Source: Rhizorhapis sp. SPR117 (GTDB taxonomy: Bacteria; Pseudomonadota; Alphaproteobacteria; Sphingomonadales; Sphingomonadaceae). From it: 64,000 nt of DNA. The DNA lies in contig NZ_JAKKIE010000007.1 in the NCBI RefSeq assembly GCF_021742065.1, forward strand, positions 33,521 through 97,520, read 5' to 3'. The notes beneath the pieces are model-generated. The model was not told where the DNA came from, made no database searches, and was given only the letters and a program-made list of their open reading frames with translations. Below, in pieces: positions 9,402 to 16,702 of the stretch. A program made the position numbers and the translations under genes. Numbering within the stretch: position 1 is the first letter of the stretch; each line of letters starts with the position of its first letter.

Positions 9402-10081
9402 CGCCGAGCGGCGTGGCGCCAGAATGGCAGGCCTACGCCATGCCGGACTATGATGCGGCAATGACGCGGGCATGCGCCGAGCTTCAGCAGCGTATCCTCG
9501 CCGACCCCACCTATCGGATGTCCATTCTGACCGACCCGCGTGACCTGCATCGAGCCTTGTTTGCCGAGTTCACGCCGTCCGGTTACACCGAATATGCTGG
9601 CACCTATCGGGGCACGGTCGGCACCTCGCTCGAGGGACGGCGCATGGGCGCCCCGCAAATTTTCGATCTCAAGAAGAGCTTCGCATTCGAGGAACCTCAG
9701 AAGGTCACTGCCGCGCTCGATTTCATGCTTTCCGAGGTTCGGCGCGAACTGGTCCCGGCACGAGCTGCCACGCCTTATGTTCAGCTCCTGACCTTGACCC
9801 ACCTCTTCTGCTGGTTTGGGAAGATCCACCCCTTTCTCGACGGCAATGGCCACGTCCAGCGGGCCCTGTTCGCCGCGGCGGCGGCCGAGCTGGAAGTTCC
9901 GCTCGCCTCGCGATTCGCTATCCATCCGCGCCCGTTCGACCGGCTTCTGGCTTGGCCGCTGGAGAGGTTCACGATCGCCAAGCCTGATCAGCGCGAGCAT
10001 TTTCTCGCGATGGTCGCCGAATATCTGAGCTCTTGGTTGGCCGGACCATTTGACCGGCCTGCGAGCGGCATCGCGCCGTAA
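9398..10081 (+). CDS. Fic/DOC-family protein (putative AMP transferase)
   Basis: A 227-aa Fic-domain protein whose ATG overlaps the integrase stop (ATGA at 9398-9401), an unusual coupling. The active-site motif HPFLDGNGHVQR lies near residues 144-155. The canonical form is HPFx(D/E)GNGRxxR, so the arginine directly after GNG is histidine here while the last Arg is kept. Fic enzymes transfer AMP or other phosphate-linked groups from nucleotides to protein hydroxyls; loss of that Arg may change nucleotide choice (inference). No [S/T]xxxE[G/N] inhibitory helix is evident and no small antitoxin gene sits beside it. It ends 24 bases from the convergent RES gene. Confidence 0.85.
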   Translation: MTPSGVAPEWQAYAMPDYDAAMTRACAELQQRILADPTYRMSILTDPRDLHRALFAEFTPSGYTEYAGTYRGTVGTSLEGRRMGAPQIFDLKKSFAFEEPQKVTAALDFMLSEVRRELVPARAATPYVQLLTLTHLFCWFGKIHPFLDGNGHVQRALFAAAAAELEVPLASRFAIHPRPFDRLLAWPLERFTIAKPDQREHFLAMVAEYLSSWLAGPFDRPASGIAP

Positions 10082-10104
10082 GCGGCCCGGGCAGCTTCGA
10101 AGTT

Positions 10105-10692
10105 TTAGAGTTCGATCAGCGTGTAGCCGCGATCGCCGAGCACAGTCCGGGTCCAGTCCTTGGCGATGGCGACACCCTCCGTGTCCAAGGAGATTGCCGC
10201 GTCGGCCCGATCGAACAGCGCGATGCAAAGCTCATCGTTGTCGAACCGCGATCGGTACTGGATACCATCGAGGCTGGTGGTGCTGTAGATTTCCGCTGAG
10301 ATCCGCTGCGGCACCGCATACGCGCCAGGATTATCCACCGGATCGAAGTCGGCCGAGACTCCGGCGGTGGTCGTTCTAAACCAGCCGAGACCCGGTCCGT
10401 GGACCTTCGCCAGCCGGATCGGTCGCGTTGCGGAGAAGCTTGCAGCGCGTCTCCTGGCGACCTGATCCCAAAGGACATCCCGGTCCGTCGGCCTCCTCAG
10501 CAAGGTCTCCGCAAAGGGGCCGACGAGCGTCTTGCCCAAATAGAGCACACCGAATTTGCCGTCCGGATCGTCCCAACGCCAGGTCGCGTCCTTGCGGCCA
10601 TACCATTTGGCCGCGACCGTCGCGGCGTGCACGCGATGAAGCACTCGCCCCGTCGCGATCGTCGCCACGGGTATCCCGCCTTTCGCTCCCAT
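10105..10692 (-). CDS. RES-domain toxin (NAD+-degrading family)
   Basis: A 195-aa protein carrying the RES fold. An early Arg lies in V-L-H-R-V, a Tyr/Glu pair is seen in the segment YLGKTL...FAETLLR, and a serine segment follows in IQYRSRFDN-x-ELC. RES toxins cleave NAD+ and arrest growth (established for this family). The gene is the downstream member of a two-gene minus-strand unit; six bases separate it from the antitoxin-like gene. Antitoxin-first order is usual for RES/Xre modules. The length is normal and no defect is visible, so the module may be intact. The toxic activity itself is inferred from homology. Confidence 0.85.
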   Translation of the reverse strand: MGAKGGIPVATIATGRVLHRVHAATVAAKWYGRKDATWRWDDPDGKFGVLYLGKTLVGPFAETLLRRPTDRDVLWDQVARRRAASFSATRPIRLAKVHGPGLGWFRTTTAGVSADFDPVDNPGAYAVPQRISAEIYSTTSLDGIQYRSRFDNDELCIALFDRADAAISLDTEGVAIAKDWTRTVLGDRGYTLIEL

Positions 10693-10698
10693 ATTGCG

Positions 10699-11280
10699 TC
10701 AATCTTCGAGCGTACGGGCGAAACGCACTAGGCGCTCAACTTCCGCATCGCTGCCCTTCAGCAATGCGATCGGGCTCGTTCCGTCGAGCCCCTCATCGCC
10801 GCTGACGAGGAACTGCAGGACGGCCCAGCCCGTTGTATTCGGCGTGGCACCGAGAACCTTTGCAATCCCGGGGAGAATCGCATTGCCGTCGAACTGAAAT
10901 GCCGGGAAGAGTTGTGTCCCGTTATCCTCGACCATCAGCAGTCGGCGATCCTTGACTGCCTTGTAGACGGCCTGGATCGTCTTGTGCCCCAACAGCGTGC
11001 GCACCTTCTCCGCCGTCAGCGCGCCGCCTGCGGCGTCGATCATCCGCCGTTTGAAGGCGATGGCGTTCGTAATTCTTTCCGCGGCTTCCGGATTATCCGT
11101 TTCGACCGCCGGGATGCCAAGCGCGAGATGGAAGACAAGGCTCGGCACGTCGACGCTGCTTATCGCCGCCGCCTTTGCCGCCGCCGGCATCATCTTGATG
11201 ATGCGGTCGGTGCTCGCCACAATGCGGTCGTGGAGGATGCGATCCGCATCAACGAAACCGATATTTGCTGGGCGAACCAT
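10699..11280 (-). CDS. Antitoxin of RES module (Xre/MbcA/ParS-like)
   Basis: A 193-aa protein encoded immediately upstream of the RES toxin on the same strand. The C-terminal part (TTGWAVLQFL...SPIALLKGSDAEVERLVRFAR) resembles the toxin-binding end of Xre/MbcA/ParS antitoxins, which typically finish with a G-x-x-P-I-x-L-L-x...A-R pattern. The middle (KRRMIDAAGGALTAEKVRTLLGHKTIQAVYKAV) is the likely helix-turn-helix. By family knowledge it neutralises the toxin and represses its own promoter. Bases 11281-11412 upstream should therefore hold the promoter, though no clear operator palindrome was seen. Confidence 0.72.
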   Translation of the reverse strand: MVRPANIGFVDADRILHDRIVASTDRIIKMMPAAAKAAAISSVDVPSLVFHLALGIPAVETDNPEAAERITNAIAFKRRMIDAAGGALTAEKVRTLLGHKTIQAVYKAVKDRRLLMVEDNGTQLFPAFQFDGNAILPGIAKVLGATPNTTGWAVLQFLVSGDEGLDGTSPIALLKGSDAEVERLVRFARTLED

Positions 11281-11412
11281 TCGATCATTCCTGTTGAGTC
11301 AGTTTCATATACTCCAAAACCAACACGATTTCAACTCGTGGATGAATTCGAATCTCTCAGCCCGGACCCACGAAGCAATCGGGCGCTCTCCCGCGATGCG
11401 CATTACCGCGTG

Positions 11413-11822
11413 CTATTTCTCGAGAGCTGCTTCCAGCGCGATGAGACCCGCTGCGTGTCGTTCCGGCTGCGCCTTTCGAAATTTGCGGATGTTTACCAAC
11501 TTGAATTGAGGAGCGGGCAGCTCTCGAAGCGCTGGCAATGGGAAGGCGTCCCATTCCGGGTCTGGGTCACGCGGGTTGGCGGGAGGCGGCGTTCGATTTC
11601 TACCTTGATCCGGGCAAGCGCCTCGCCGATCGCCTGCAGAGAGGCCGCCCGGTCTTGGAGGGGAAGGTAGGTTAGATCGATATCGACCGAGAGCCGCGGG
11701 AGGTCCCACTCGAACAGGTTGATCGCCGTGCCGCCTTTCAATGCGAAGGCCGGCTCCGCCATGACCAAAGGCAGGACGTCCAACAGCAGGCGAACCTGGT
11801 CACGATATTGGTCAGTTGCCAC
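11413..11822 (-). pseudogene. AbiEii-like toxin gene with internal deletion and frame change
   Basis: A GTG at 11822 overlaps the end of the AbiEi gene and opens a frame beginning VATDQYRDQVRLLL. It runs through the nucleotidyltransferase core (FALKGGTAINLF...SVDIDLTYL) for about 95 residues and then goes nonsensical around 11540. From that point a different frame supplies a typical AbiEii C-terminus (ALRELPAPQFKLVNIRKF...PERHAAGLIALEAALEK) ending at 11413. AbiEii toxins are about 300 aa, so the central half is missing and the two ends are joined out of frame. The toxin is dead or at best a fragment, while its antitoxin gene is intact. Confidence 0.78.
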
Positions 11823-12585
11823 TCGACACAAGCTCCCTGGGGAGGAGCAGTCTGTATTTCGGGACGTACCGCCCCATTTTCGCAAGGCTGCGATCGCCGG
11901 AGCCCAGATCTATCTGGTCCACCTTCACGTGCCGCATGACCGGTAGGTCCGCCCGTTCCGCAAGGTAGAGGAACAGCCGCCGGACTTTCACCGATGTGCA
12001 GGCCTCGAGCAGGGACTGCATGAGCTTGGGGCGAAGCGACGTCATGCCCTCCACGATCTGGCAGGCCTCGACGAGATCGAATTCCCTTGGCGCGAGATGC
12101 AGCAGCTCCAGTATCGCCCGCTCGGACGTAGCGGCTGTCAATGGATAGCCTTCCGGGGTGCGGTGCTCGGTGAGCCCGATATCGTCCGGCAGGAGCTTGG
12201 TTTGCATATGACGGACCTCCCCCCCCCAATGCGCCTGAAACCATGCCGGCAGAACCACGTGCAGCGGCGAGAAGAGGTAGGCCCTGCTCTCTCCGAAGCG
12301 CACATAGTGGCTATTTCCCGTCATCTCGATCGCCGTGAGCGCGCCCACGTGGACCGGCAGCTTCAGCTGGGACTGAACGCTGTAAAGCGCTCCCTGCCAG
12401 GTCACGGTTTCCATCGGGCGCTTGAATGCGCCCCGACCCAACGAGACGAGCCACTGCGAGGATTTATAGTTCTGTAGGTCCTGTGCTGTCAGACCGAGCG
12501 CCTTGAGATGCGGGCTGGTCGCCACCGTGTGTGGCTCCCATGCATCGAGCAACGACCTCAATTTATCAGTTCGACCTACCTTCAT
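11812..12585 (-). CDS. AbiEi-family antitoxin (full length)
   Basis: 257 aa, apparently intact. The N-terminus (residues 1-60, DKLRSLLDAWEPHTVATSPHL...) is the winged-helix AbiEi_4-like DNA-binding part. The remainder (HVGALTAIEMTG..., YVRFGE, and a C-terminal K-Y-R-L-L-L-P tail) matches AbiEi antitoxins, which repress their own operon through upstream repeats. ATGGCATA direct repeats overlap its start codon (see the operator entry). The toxin gene behind it overlaps by 11 bases and is degraded, so this gene persists as an orphan antitoxin. It could still neutralise related incoming AbiEii toxins (inference). Confidence 0.82.
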   Translation of the reverse strand: MKVGRTDKLRSLLDAWEPHTVATSPHLKALGLTAQDLQNYKSSQWLVSLGRGAFKRPMETVTWQGALYSVQSQLKLPVHVGALTAIEMTGNSHYVRFGESRAYLFSPLHVVLPAWFQAHWGGEVRHMQTKLLPDDIGLTEHRTPEGYPLTAATSERAILELLHLAPREFDLVEACQIVEGMTSLRPKLMQSLLEACTSVKVRRLFLYLAERADLPVMRHVKVDQIDLGSGDRSLAKMGRYVPKYRLLLPRELVSSGN

Positions 12586-12650
12586 GGCATATCTATGGCA
12601 TAAATTCCAAGGTCGATCAATGCCTCGGAATTTCCCATCCTAATATGCCA
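12584..12650. promoter_or_regulatory. Candidate AbiEi operator repeats
   Basis: ATGGCATA occurs at 12584-12591 and 12595-12602, an 11-bp (one helical turn) spacing. The inverted TATGCCA lies at 12644-12650. The first copy overlaps the AbiEi start codon. AbiEi proteins are known to bind repeats in their own promoters; assignment to this protein is inference. Confidence 0.5.
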
Positions 12651-12744
12651 ACGGTATAGCTATCGCCTATAATTCAATGTTAAAGGCGGACCCGACATAT
12701 TCCTGCGGCATAGCCCGGCGCATCCCGTCTTGTGAGAACGATGA

Positions 12745-12761
12745 ACGGGGCTGAACCCCGT
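12745..12761 (-). terminator. Hairpin downstream of mqsRA
   Basis: ACGGGG (12745-12750) pairs perfectly with CCCCGT (12756-12761) around a 5-base loop, 25 bases past the antitoxin stop. No T-run follows on the minus strand, so it may be a weak terminator or only a 3' stabilising stem. Confidence 0.4.
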
Positions 12762-12785
12762 AAGATACATACTTTGGTTCATGCT

Positions 12786-13187
12786 CTATGCTGCTGACCG
12801 AATGGACTTCAGGAACTCGACCTCCTCGGGATGCCGATGGAGAAGCTCGATCAGGCCCACAGCCGCATCGCTCGGCGACATGGCCCCGCTTTCATATTTC
12901 TGGAAGGCCCGGCGACCACCGCCGATCAGATATCCGGCTTCTTCCTGTGTCAGCTTCAAGCGCTTGCGGACTTCGCGGACATGAGCCGCATAGGCCTTCT
13001 TCAGCTCCCGAAACACGCGATCGGATTCGGCGAGATCGGCCCCGGAATGAATCGCGTCGCCATCATCGTCGGGATACCAACCGGGCACCTCGACGGTGCG
13101 CGTCATCGAGCCGAACTTCACCGTCTGCGGACGCACGCTGCGTCGCAGGAGCGTGCCGGTCTCGGGATGGATGCGCGTCTCAATCAT
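12786..13187 (-). CDS. mqsA: MqsA-family antitoxin lacking zinc cysteines
   Basis: A 133-aa protein with a C-terminal Xre-type helix-turn-helix (residues about 70-115: VRKRLKLTQEEAGYLIGGG...FQKYESGAMSPS), the DNA-binding half of MqsA. The N-terminal half normally binds Zn2+ through two CxxC pairs and holds the toxin. Here it reads MIETRIHPETGTLLRR with no cysteine pairs, so it must fold without zinc or bind the toxin differently. It follows the MqsR gene and overlaps it by 8 bases (13180-13187), which is the toxin-first order of the E. coli module. The antitoxin is expected to repress the operon. Confidence 0.82.
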   Translation of the reverse strand: MIETRIHPETGTLLRRSVRPQTVKFGSMTRTVEVPGWYPDDDGDAIHSGADLAESDRVFRELKKAYAAHVREVRKRLKLTQEEAGYLIGGGRRAFQKYESGAMSPSDAAVGLIELLHRHPEEVEFLKSIRSAA

Positions 13188-13503
13188 TGCCGACCTCTTT
13201 GAACGATGTGAGCGCGACGTCGATCAACGTTTCGCCTGCGAATTTCAGATACAGCCACCGCTGGTCCCACGGCATGTTGTAGGTGTCGTGCCATACCTTC
13301 GAGTTGGGCGGATTGTGCGCTGTCTCCGACTTAATGAAGTCGCCGGCTTCAAGTGCTTGCACCACCTCAACAATGTCTCCCAGCGAATAGCCCAGAGCGC
13401 GGGCACCCTGGACGGCAGTGCGCGTGATCTCCAAGGTCTCAACCTGCGCGAACTTCGCCCGGACCGCAGCCAGATTATGATGCGGCTTCCGCTTGATCGC
13501 CAT
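13180..13503 (-). CDS. mqsR: MqsR-family mRNA interferase toxin
   Basis: 107 aa from ATG 13503 (MAIKRKPHHNL); the open frame extends upstream but this start fits the family length (about 98-105 aa). The segments A-V-R-A-K-F, A-R-A-L-G-Y-S-L-G-D-I-V-E-V-V-Q-A-L, F-I-K-S-E-T and W-H-D-T-Y are MqsR landmarks, and LYLKFA supplies the last strand. MqsR is a RelE-like ribosome-independent RNase that cuts mRNA at GCU/GCA in E. coli; the specificity here is unknown. It is the first gene of the mqsRA operon, with its promoter in 13504-13662, shared with the divergent small membrane-protein gene. Confidence 0.85.
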   Translation of the reverse strand: MAIKRKPHHNLAAVRAKFAQVETLEITRTAVQGARALGYSLGDIVEVVQALEAGDFIKSETAHNPPNSKVWHDTYNMPWDQRWLYLKFAGETLIDVALTSFKEVGND

Positions 13504-13662
13504 CCCAATATACACCTTGAAGGTTAATTCATCAAGACTGGTCCAGTTCGCGAAATCGCTCCTCCAGCGGGGCATTTCGCGCGCTAACGCAGCTGAGCCG
13601 TATCACGTAAGCAGTTGCGAACAAACCTCGAACGCACTATGGTGGAGGCGCGGAGAAAGCCG

Positions 13663-13872
13663 ATGCGTTTCGCCAAATTTGACATAGAGACTTACAATCG
13701 AACAAAGGATCTCTCCGCCGGTCCCATTTACGCGATCGTCGAGGAAGAAATCCCGGAAATCGAGATGATCACCGACCAGGAGGGCAATCCGACGCGTGGC
13801 GGAATGATCGGCTATGCCTTGGCCTATGCTCTGATGGTCAGCTTTGTCGGAGCTATGTTCTACCTGCTCTGA
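13663..13872 (+). CDS. Small C-tail membrane protein, unknown
   Basis: I do not recognise this protein. ATG 13663 is preferred (69 aa) because GGAG at 13652-13655 is correctly spaced; ATG 13639 would add eight residues. The first 45 residues are polar and acidic (VEEEIPEIEM). The last 22 (GYALAYALMVSFVGAMFYLL) form one hydrophobic helix, so the protein is probably tail-anchored in the inner membrane. It is divergent from mqsR and converges on traG with almost no gap (13872/13874). It may belong to the transfer region or be a separate small regulator. Confidence 0.6.
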   Translation: MRFAKFDIETYNRTKDLSAGPIYAIVEEEIPEIEMITDQEGNPTRGGMIGYALAYALMVSFVGAMFYLL

Positions 13873-13873
13873 C

Positions 13874-16684
13874 CTATTCGCGAAGCTTGGGATCCTGGAA
13901 GAAGCCGCGATCATGATCGCGGTTCACTTCCTGCTCCAGATCGACGGCACCCAGCACGCGCTGCCCTCGTATCGTCTGAGCCGCTGCTCGATCGTTATTC
14001 AACTCGCCCTTGCCGGCCTCGATGATTGCGGCGGCGCCCACATCGCCAGCACCGGCAGGGCCGGCGGCCAATCGCCCGGGTCCGTGCGGACGGTAAGATG
14101 TCTTGACGTCTGCCGCGCTCGAGACGCTTGGCCGGCTCACGTCAACGAGGTCCGGGTCGTGCAGGCGGCCCGCAATCTCGGCTCGAATGCCATCCTGCTT
14201 GTCGTGCATCCAGCGCGTGATCATTTCCTGGCGCACGAGACGCTGCTGGTCGGTCAGATCGGTTGCCCAAAGCTCAGGCGCTTCAAGACCCGGGTTCTCG
14301 ACCTGCTGGTGCCGATACCATTGCGCAAGATCCTGGCTCAGATTTTCGCTGAGCTGCATGCCATGCGTCTCAGCGTAGCTCGCATCGCGTGAAAGCTGTT
14401 GGGAAAGCTCCTCAAGCCGGCGAGCCGTTTCCGAATAGGACTTCGCCCGCGCCAGTGAATCCTCCGTGCTCGACGACGCGGACGATGTCGCAGAAGCTCG
14501 GCTGAAGCTGCCGCTGCGTGAGTAAGTCCCATCGGACATCGTCGCGCCGCTGCCGCTGGCATGTTCGTCCCGCACCCCACTCGACGATGTGTTGGCACTG
14601 TCACTACCAAGGGTTTCATCTGTGGTGTGACGCAATGCGTCTGTTTGGCTGCCTGACTTAGAAATACTTCCCCCAATGCTGGGAAGACGACCGAGCACTC
14701 CTCCGCGACCACCAGCCCCACCTCCCGCTTGGCGACCGCCTATTCCGGCCGAAACAGTCCCCGAAAACTGATCGCTCGTCTGCGCCTGGCGGTCGTGGCT
14801 CTGTCCTATCCGCTGGCCCTGAGAGATCGTATCGCGTTCCTCCAGGCCCTGTGAACTGCTTCCGGTCCGTCTGTCGAACGCCTCCACAGAACTATTCGCC
14901 TGACGCCCGCTGCTCGACTCCCAGCCCGACGAGCGTTCGGTGGAGGTACCGAAGGCACTGCGGTTCGCGTGGGTCGCCGTCAGGATGTCGGCTGCGGCAT
15001 TCTCATAGGCCTGCGCCTGGCGGTGCGCCTCGTTCGCCATCTCGCGCCATTCTGCCACCGAACCCGTGCTCATCGTGGGTGTAAAGCCCAATCGCGAAAT
15101 CGCGCCGCTCGTATCGAACACCTCCTGGCCGTTGCCGAAACCCGACACGACCGCGCCGTTGTCCTGTCGCCACCCGACGCTGGTGGCACCGCCCATGAAG
15201 CTCGGCGCCGTTGACCACTGGTCGCTTTGGCGCATATTCGATGTCGCGTTCGCCCAGCTCACATTGCCGTAGGAGTAGTTGCCAGTGGTCTGCTCGAGGG
15301 CTGCGGCTTCCGCCGCATTCTGCGCTGGCGCGAGCATCGAGGTCGCCTGGCCGGCGATCGACATCGCACCGCGCGCGAGGCCCGCGGCGAGGAACGGGAT
15401 GCTCATCAGCATGAAGCCGGCAATCGTCGCCGTCTCCCCATTCACCGCGCCAATTCCGGCGTAGGTGCCGAGCGTCACCCCGCCGGCGGCGACACCAGCG
15501 GAGGCTGCCTCGGCCCGCGTCATGCAGATCATATGGAGGATGACGTAGAGCGGCCCCCAGGCAGCCAGGTAGAAGAACCCCATCGCATAGCCCTTGAGCG
15601 ACGCCAGCCCCGTTTGTGGCATCAGAAAAAGCGGGAAGATCACCGGGAACATCGCAAAAAATACGACGGTCAGCACGATGTTGAGGATCGGCACCCACGC
15701 CATCGCCTGCTGCGCGATCGAATTGTAGGTATTGCGAGCCTGGATGTCGGCACGGGTCTGTGCGAAGGTATCGATCGTCGCCGCGCCCGTTCCTCCCGCC
15801 ATGCTATTTCGCGCCTGCATGAACGCATTGATCGCCGTGTTCTGCCGCATGGAATCGCTATAACTGCTGCCCGAGCCGGTGAACGCGGCGTTCGCGATCG
15901 GCAGATCATGTTTGAGCTTGTCGGCAGCCAGCGAGTTGCTCAGCTTCGGATAGAGTTCTTTCCCCCAGATCGGAGTGTTCGCCTCGATCATCGGTGCCCA
16001 CTGTGCATCGAGCATCCCATAGGCCTGCCGGCACGTGACAATCGCGCTGGTGACGGTCCCGTCTCCCTGACGCTCCAGCCATTGCTGCGAGCGCGCCTCG
16101 GATCCGGGCCCGATGTCGGCCCATAGGTCTTTCGATTGCGCGAGGAGCGTCAGCGACTTTTGGTAGAGCATCACATCGCCGAAAAGGCACTTCTTGAAGT
16201 GCTCCTCAAGGTTCGTTGAAAACTCGGCATCGCGAATGATGAAATTGCGGGTCGCGTCGAAAAGCCGCGCTCCGTAGACCATGCCGTTCGTCGAGTAGTT
16301 GAGCTCGATTGGCATTACGAAGACAGTCTCTGCCGTACGCGTCAGCCAGTCTCCGATCTGCGTCGTGAAGCTCGCCAGGACACCGAGCCCCAACGGGACG
16401 TTGGCGACTGTAGCCGGCGCGAGCGATGGATTGATCCGATCGGTGACCTTCACATCGATCGTAGGCACCATGAGGCAGAGGTAGATGGCCGTTGATTGGA
16501 GAAACCAGTTCATCCACACGCGAAAGTTCATGGTGAAGGCGACCACGAGCAGCGAGTAGATGAGGCCCATCACCATCACGACCCGCAGAAGTGATCGGTA
16601 CCCGCCGCCGCCCGACCAAGCGGCGACCGCGTTGAACGTGTTGACGAGATACTCCCCGCCCCCGACCGTGAAGACTTCGAGCAT
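13874..16684 (-). CDS. traG: F-type conjugation protein TraG (mating-pair stabilisation)
   Basis: 936 aa, close to F TraG in size. The N-terminus (M-L-E-V-F-T-V-G-G-G-E-Y) and following region, with several hydrophobic segments (about 35-60, 60-80, 330-365, 370-400, 425-450), form the TraG_N inner-membrane domain that works with TraH and TraN in pilus assembly and mating-pair stabilisation. The C-terminal half from about 560 is periplasmic, very rich in Ser, Gly and Gln (about 590-740), then helical. In F this half contacts TraS and stabilises mating aggregates. It is the last gene of the transfer operon, 18 bases after traH. No entry-exclusion gene was recognised beside it. Confidence 0.92.
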   Translation of the reverse strand: MLEVFTVGGGEYLVNTFNAVAAWSGGGGYRSLLRVVMVMGLIYSLLVVAFTMNFRVWMNWFLQSTAIYLCLMVPTIDVKVTDRINPSLAPATVANVPLGLGVLASFTTQIGDWLTRTAETVFVMPIELNYSTNGMVYGARLFDATRNFIIRDAEFSTNLEEHFKKCLFGDVMLYQKSLTLLAQSKDLWADIGPGSEARSQQWLERQGDGTVTSAIVTCRQAYGMLDAQWAPMIEANTPIWGKELYPKLSNSLAADKLKHDLPIANAAFTGSGSSYSDSMRQNTAINAFMQARNSMAGGTGAATIDTFAQTRADIQARNTYNSIAQQAMAWVPILNIVLTVVFFAMFPVIFPLFLMPQTGLASLKGYAMGFFYLAAWGPLYVILHMICMTRAEAASAGVAAGGVTLGTYAGIGAVNGETATIAGFMLMSIPFLAAGLARGAMSIAGQATSMLAPAQNAAEAAALEQTTGNYSYGNVSWANATSNMRQSDQWSTAPSFMGGATSVGWRQDNGAVVSGFGNGQEVFDTSGAISRLGFTPTMSTGSVAEWREMANEAHRQAQAYENAAADILTATHANRSAFGTSTERSSGWESSSGRQANSSVEAFDRRTGSSSQGLEERDTISQGQRIGQSHDRQAQTSDQFSGTVSAGIGGRQAGGGAGGRGGVLGRLPSIGGSISKSGSQTDALRHTTDETLGSDSANTSSSGVRDEHASGSGATMSDGTYSRSGSFSRASATSSASSSTEDSLARAKSYSETARRLEELSQQLSRDASYAETHGMQLSENLSQDLAQWYRHQQVENPGLEAPELWATDLTDQQRLVRQEMITRWMHDKQDGIRAEIAGRLHDPDLVDVSRPSVSSAADVKTSYRPHGPGRLAAGPAGAGDVGAAAIIEAGKGELNNDRAAAQTIRGQRVLGAVDLEQEVNRDHDRGFFQDPKLRE

Positions 16685-16702
16685 CGTCCCGCCTCCCCCG
16701 CC

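Noticed and set aside
15227..16126. 299-aa plus-strand frame opposite traG
   Set aside because: Shadow of traG; composition and lack of ribosome site argue against coding.
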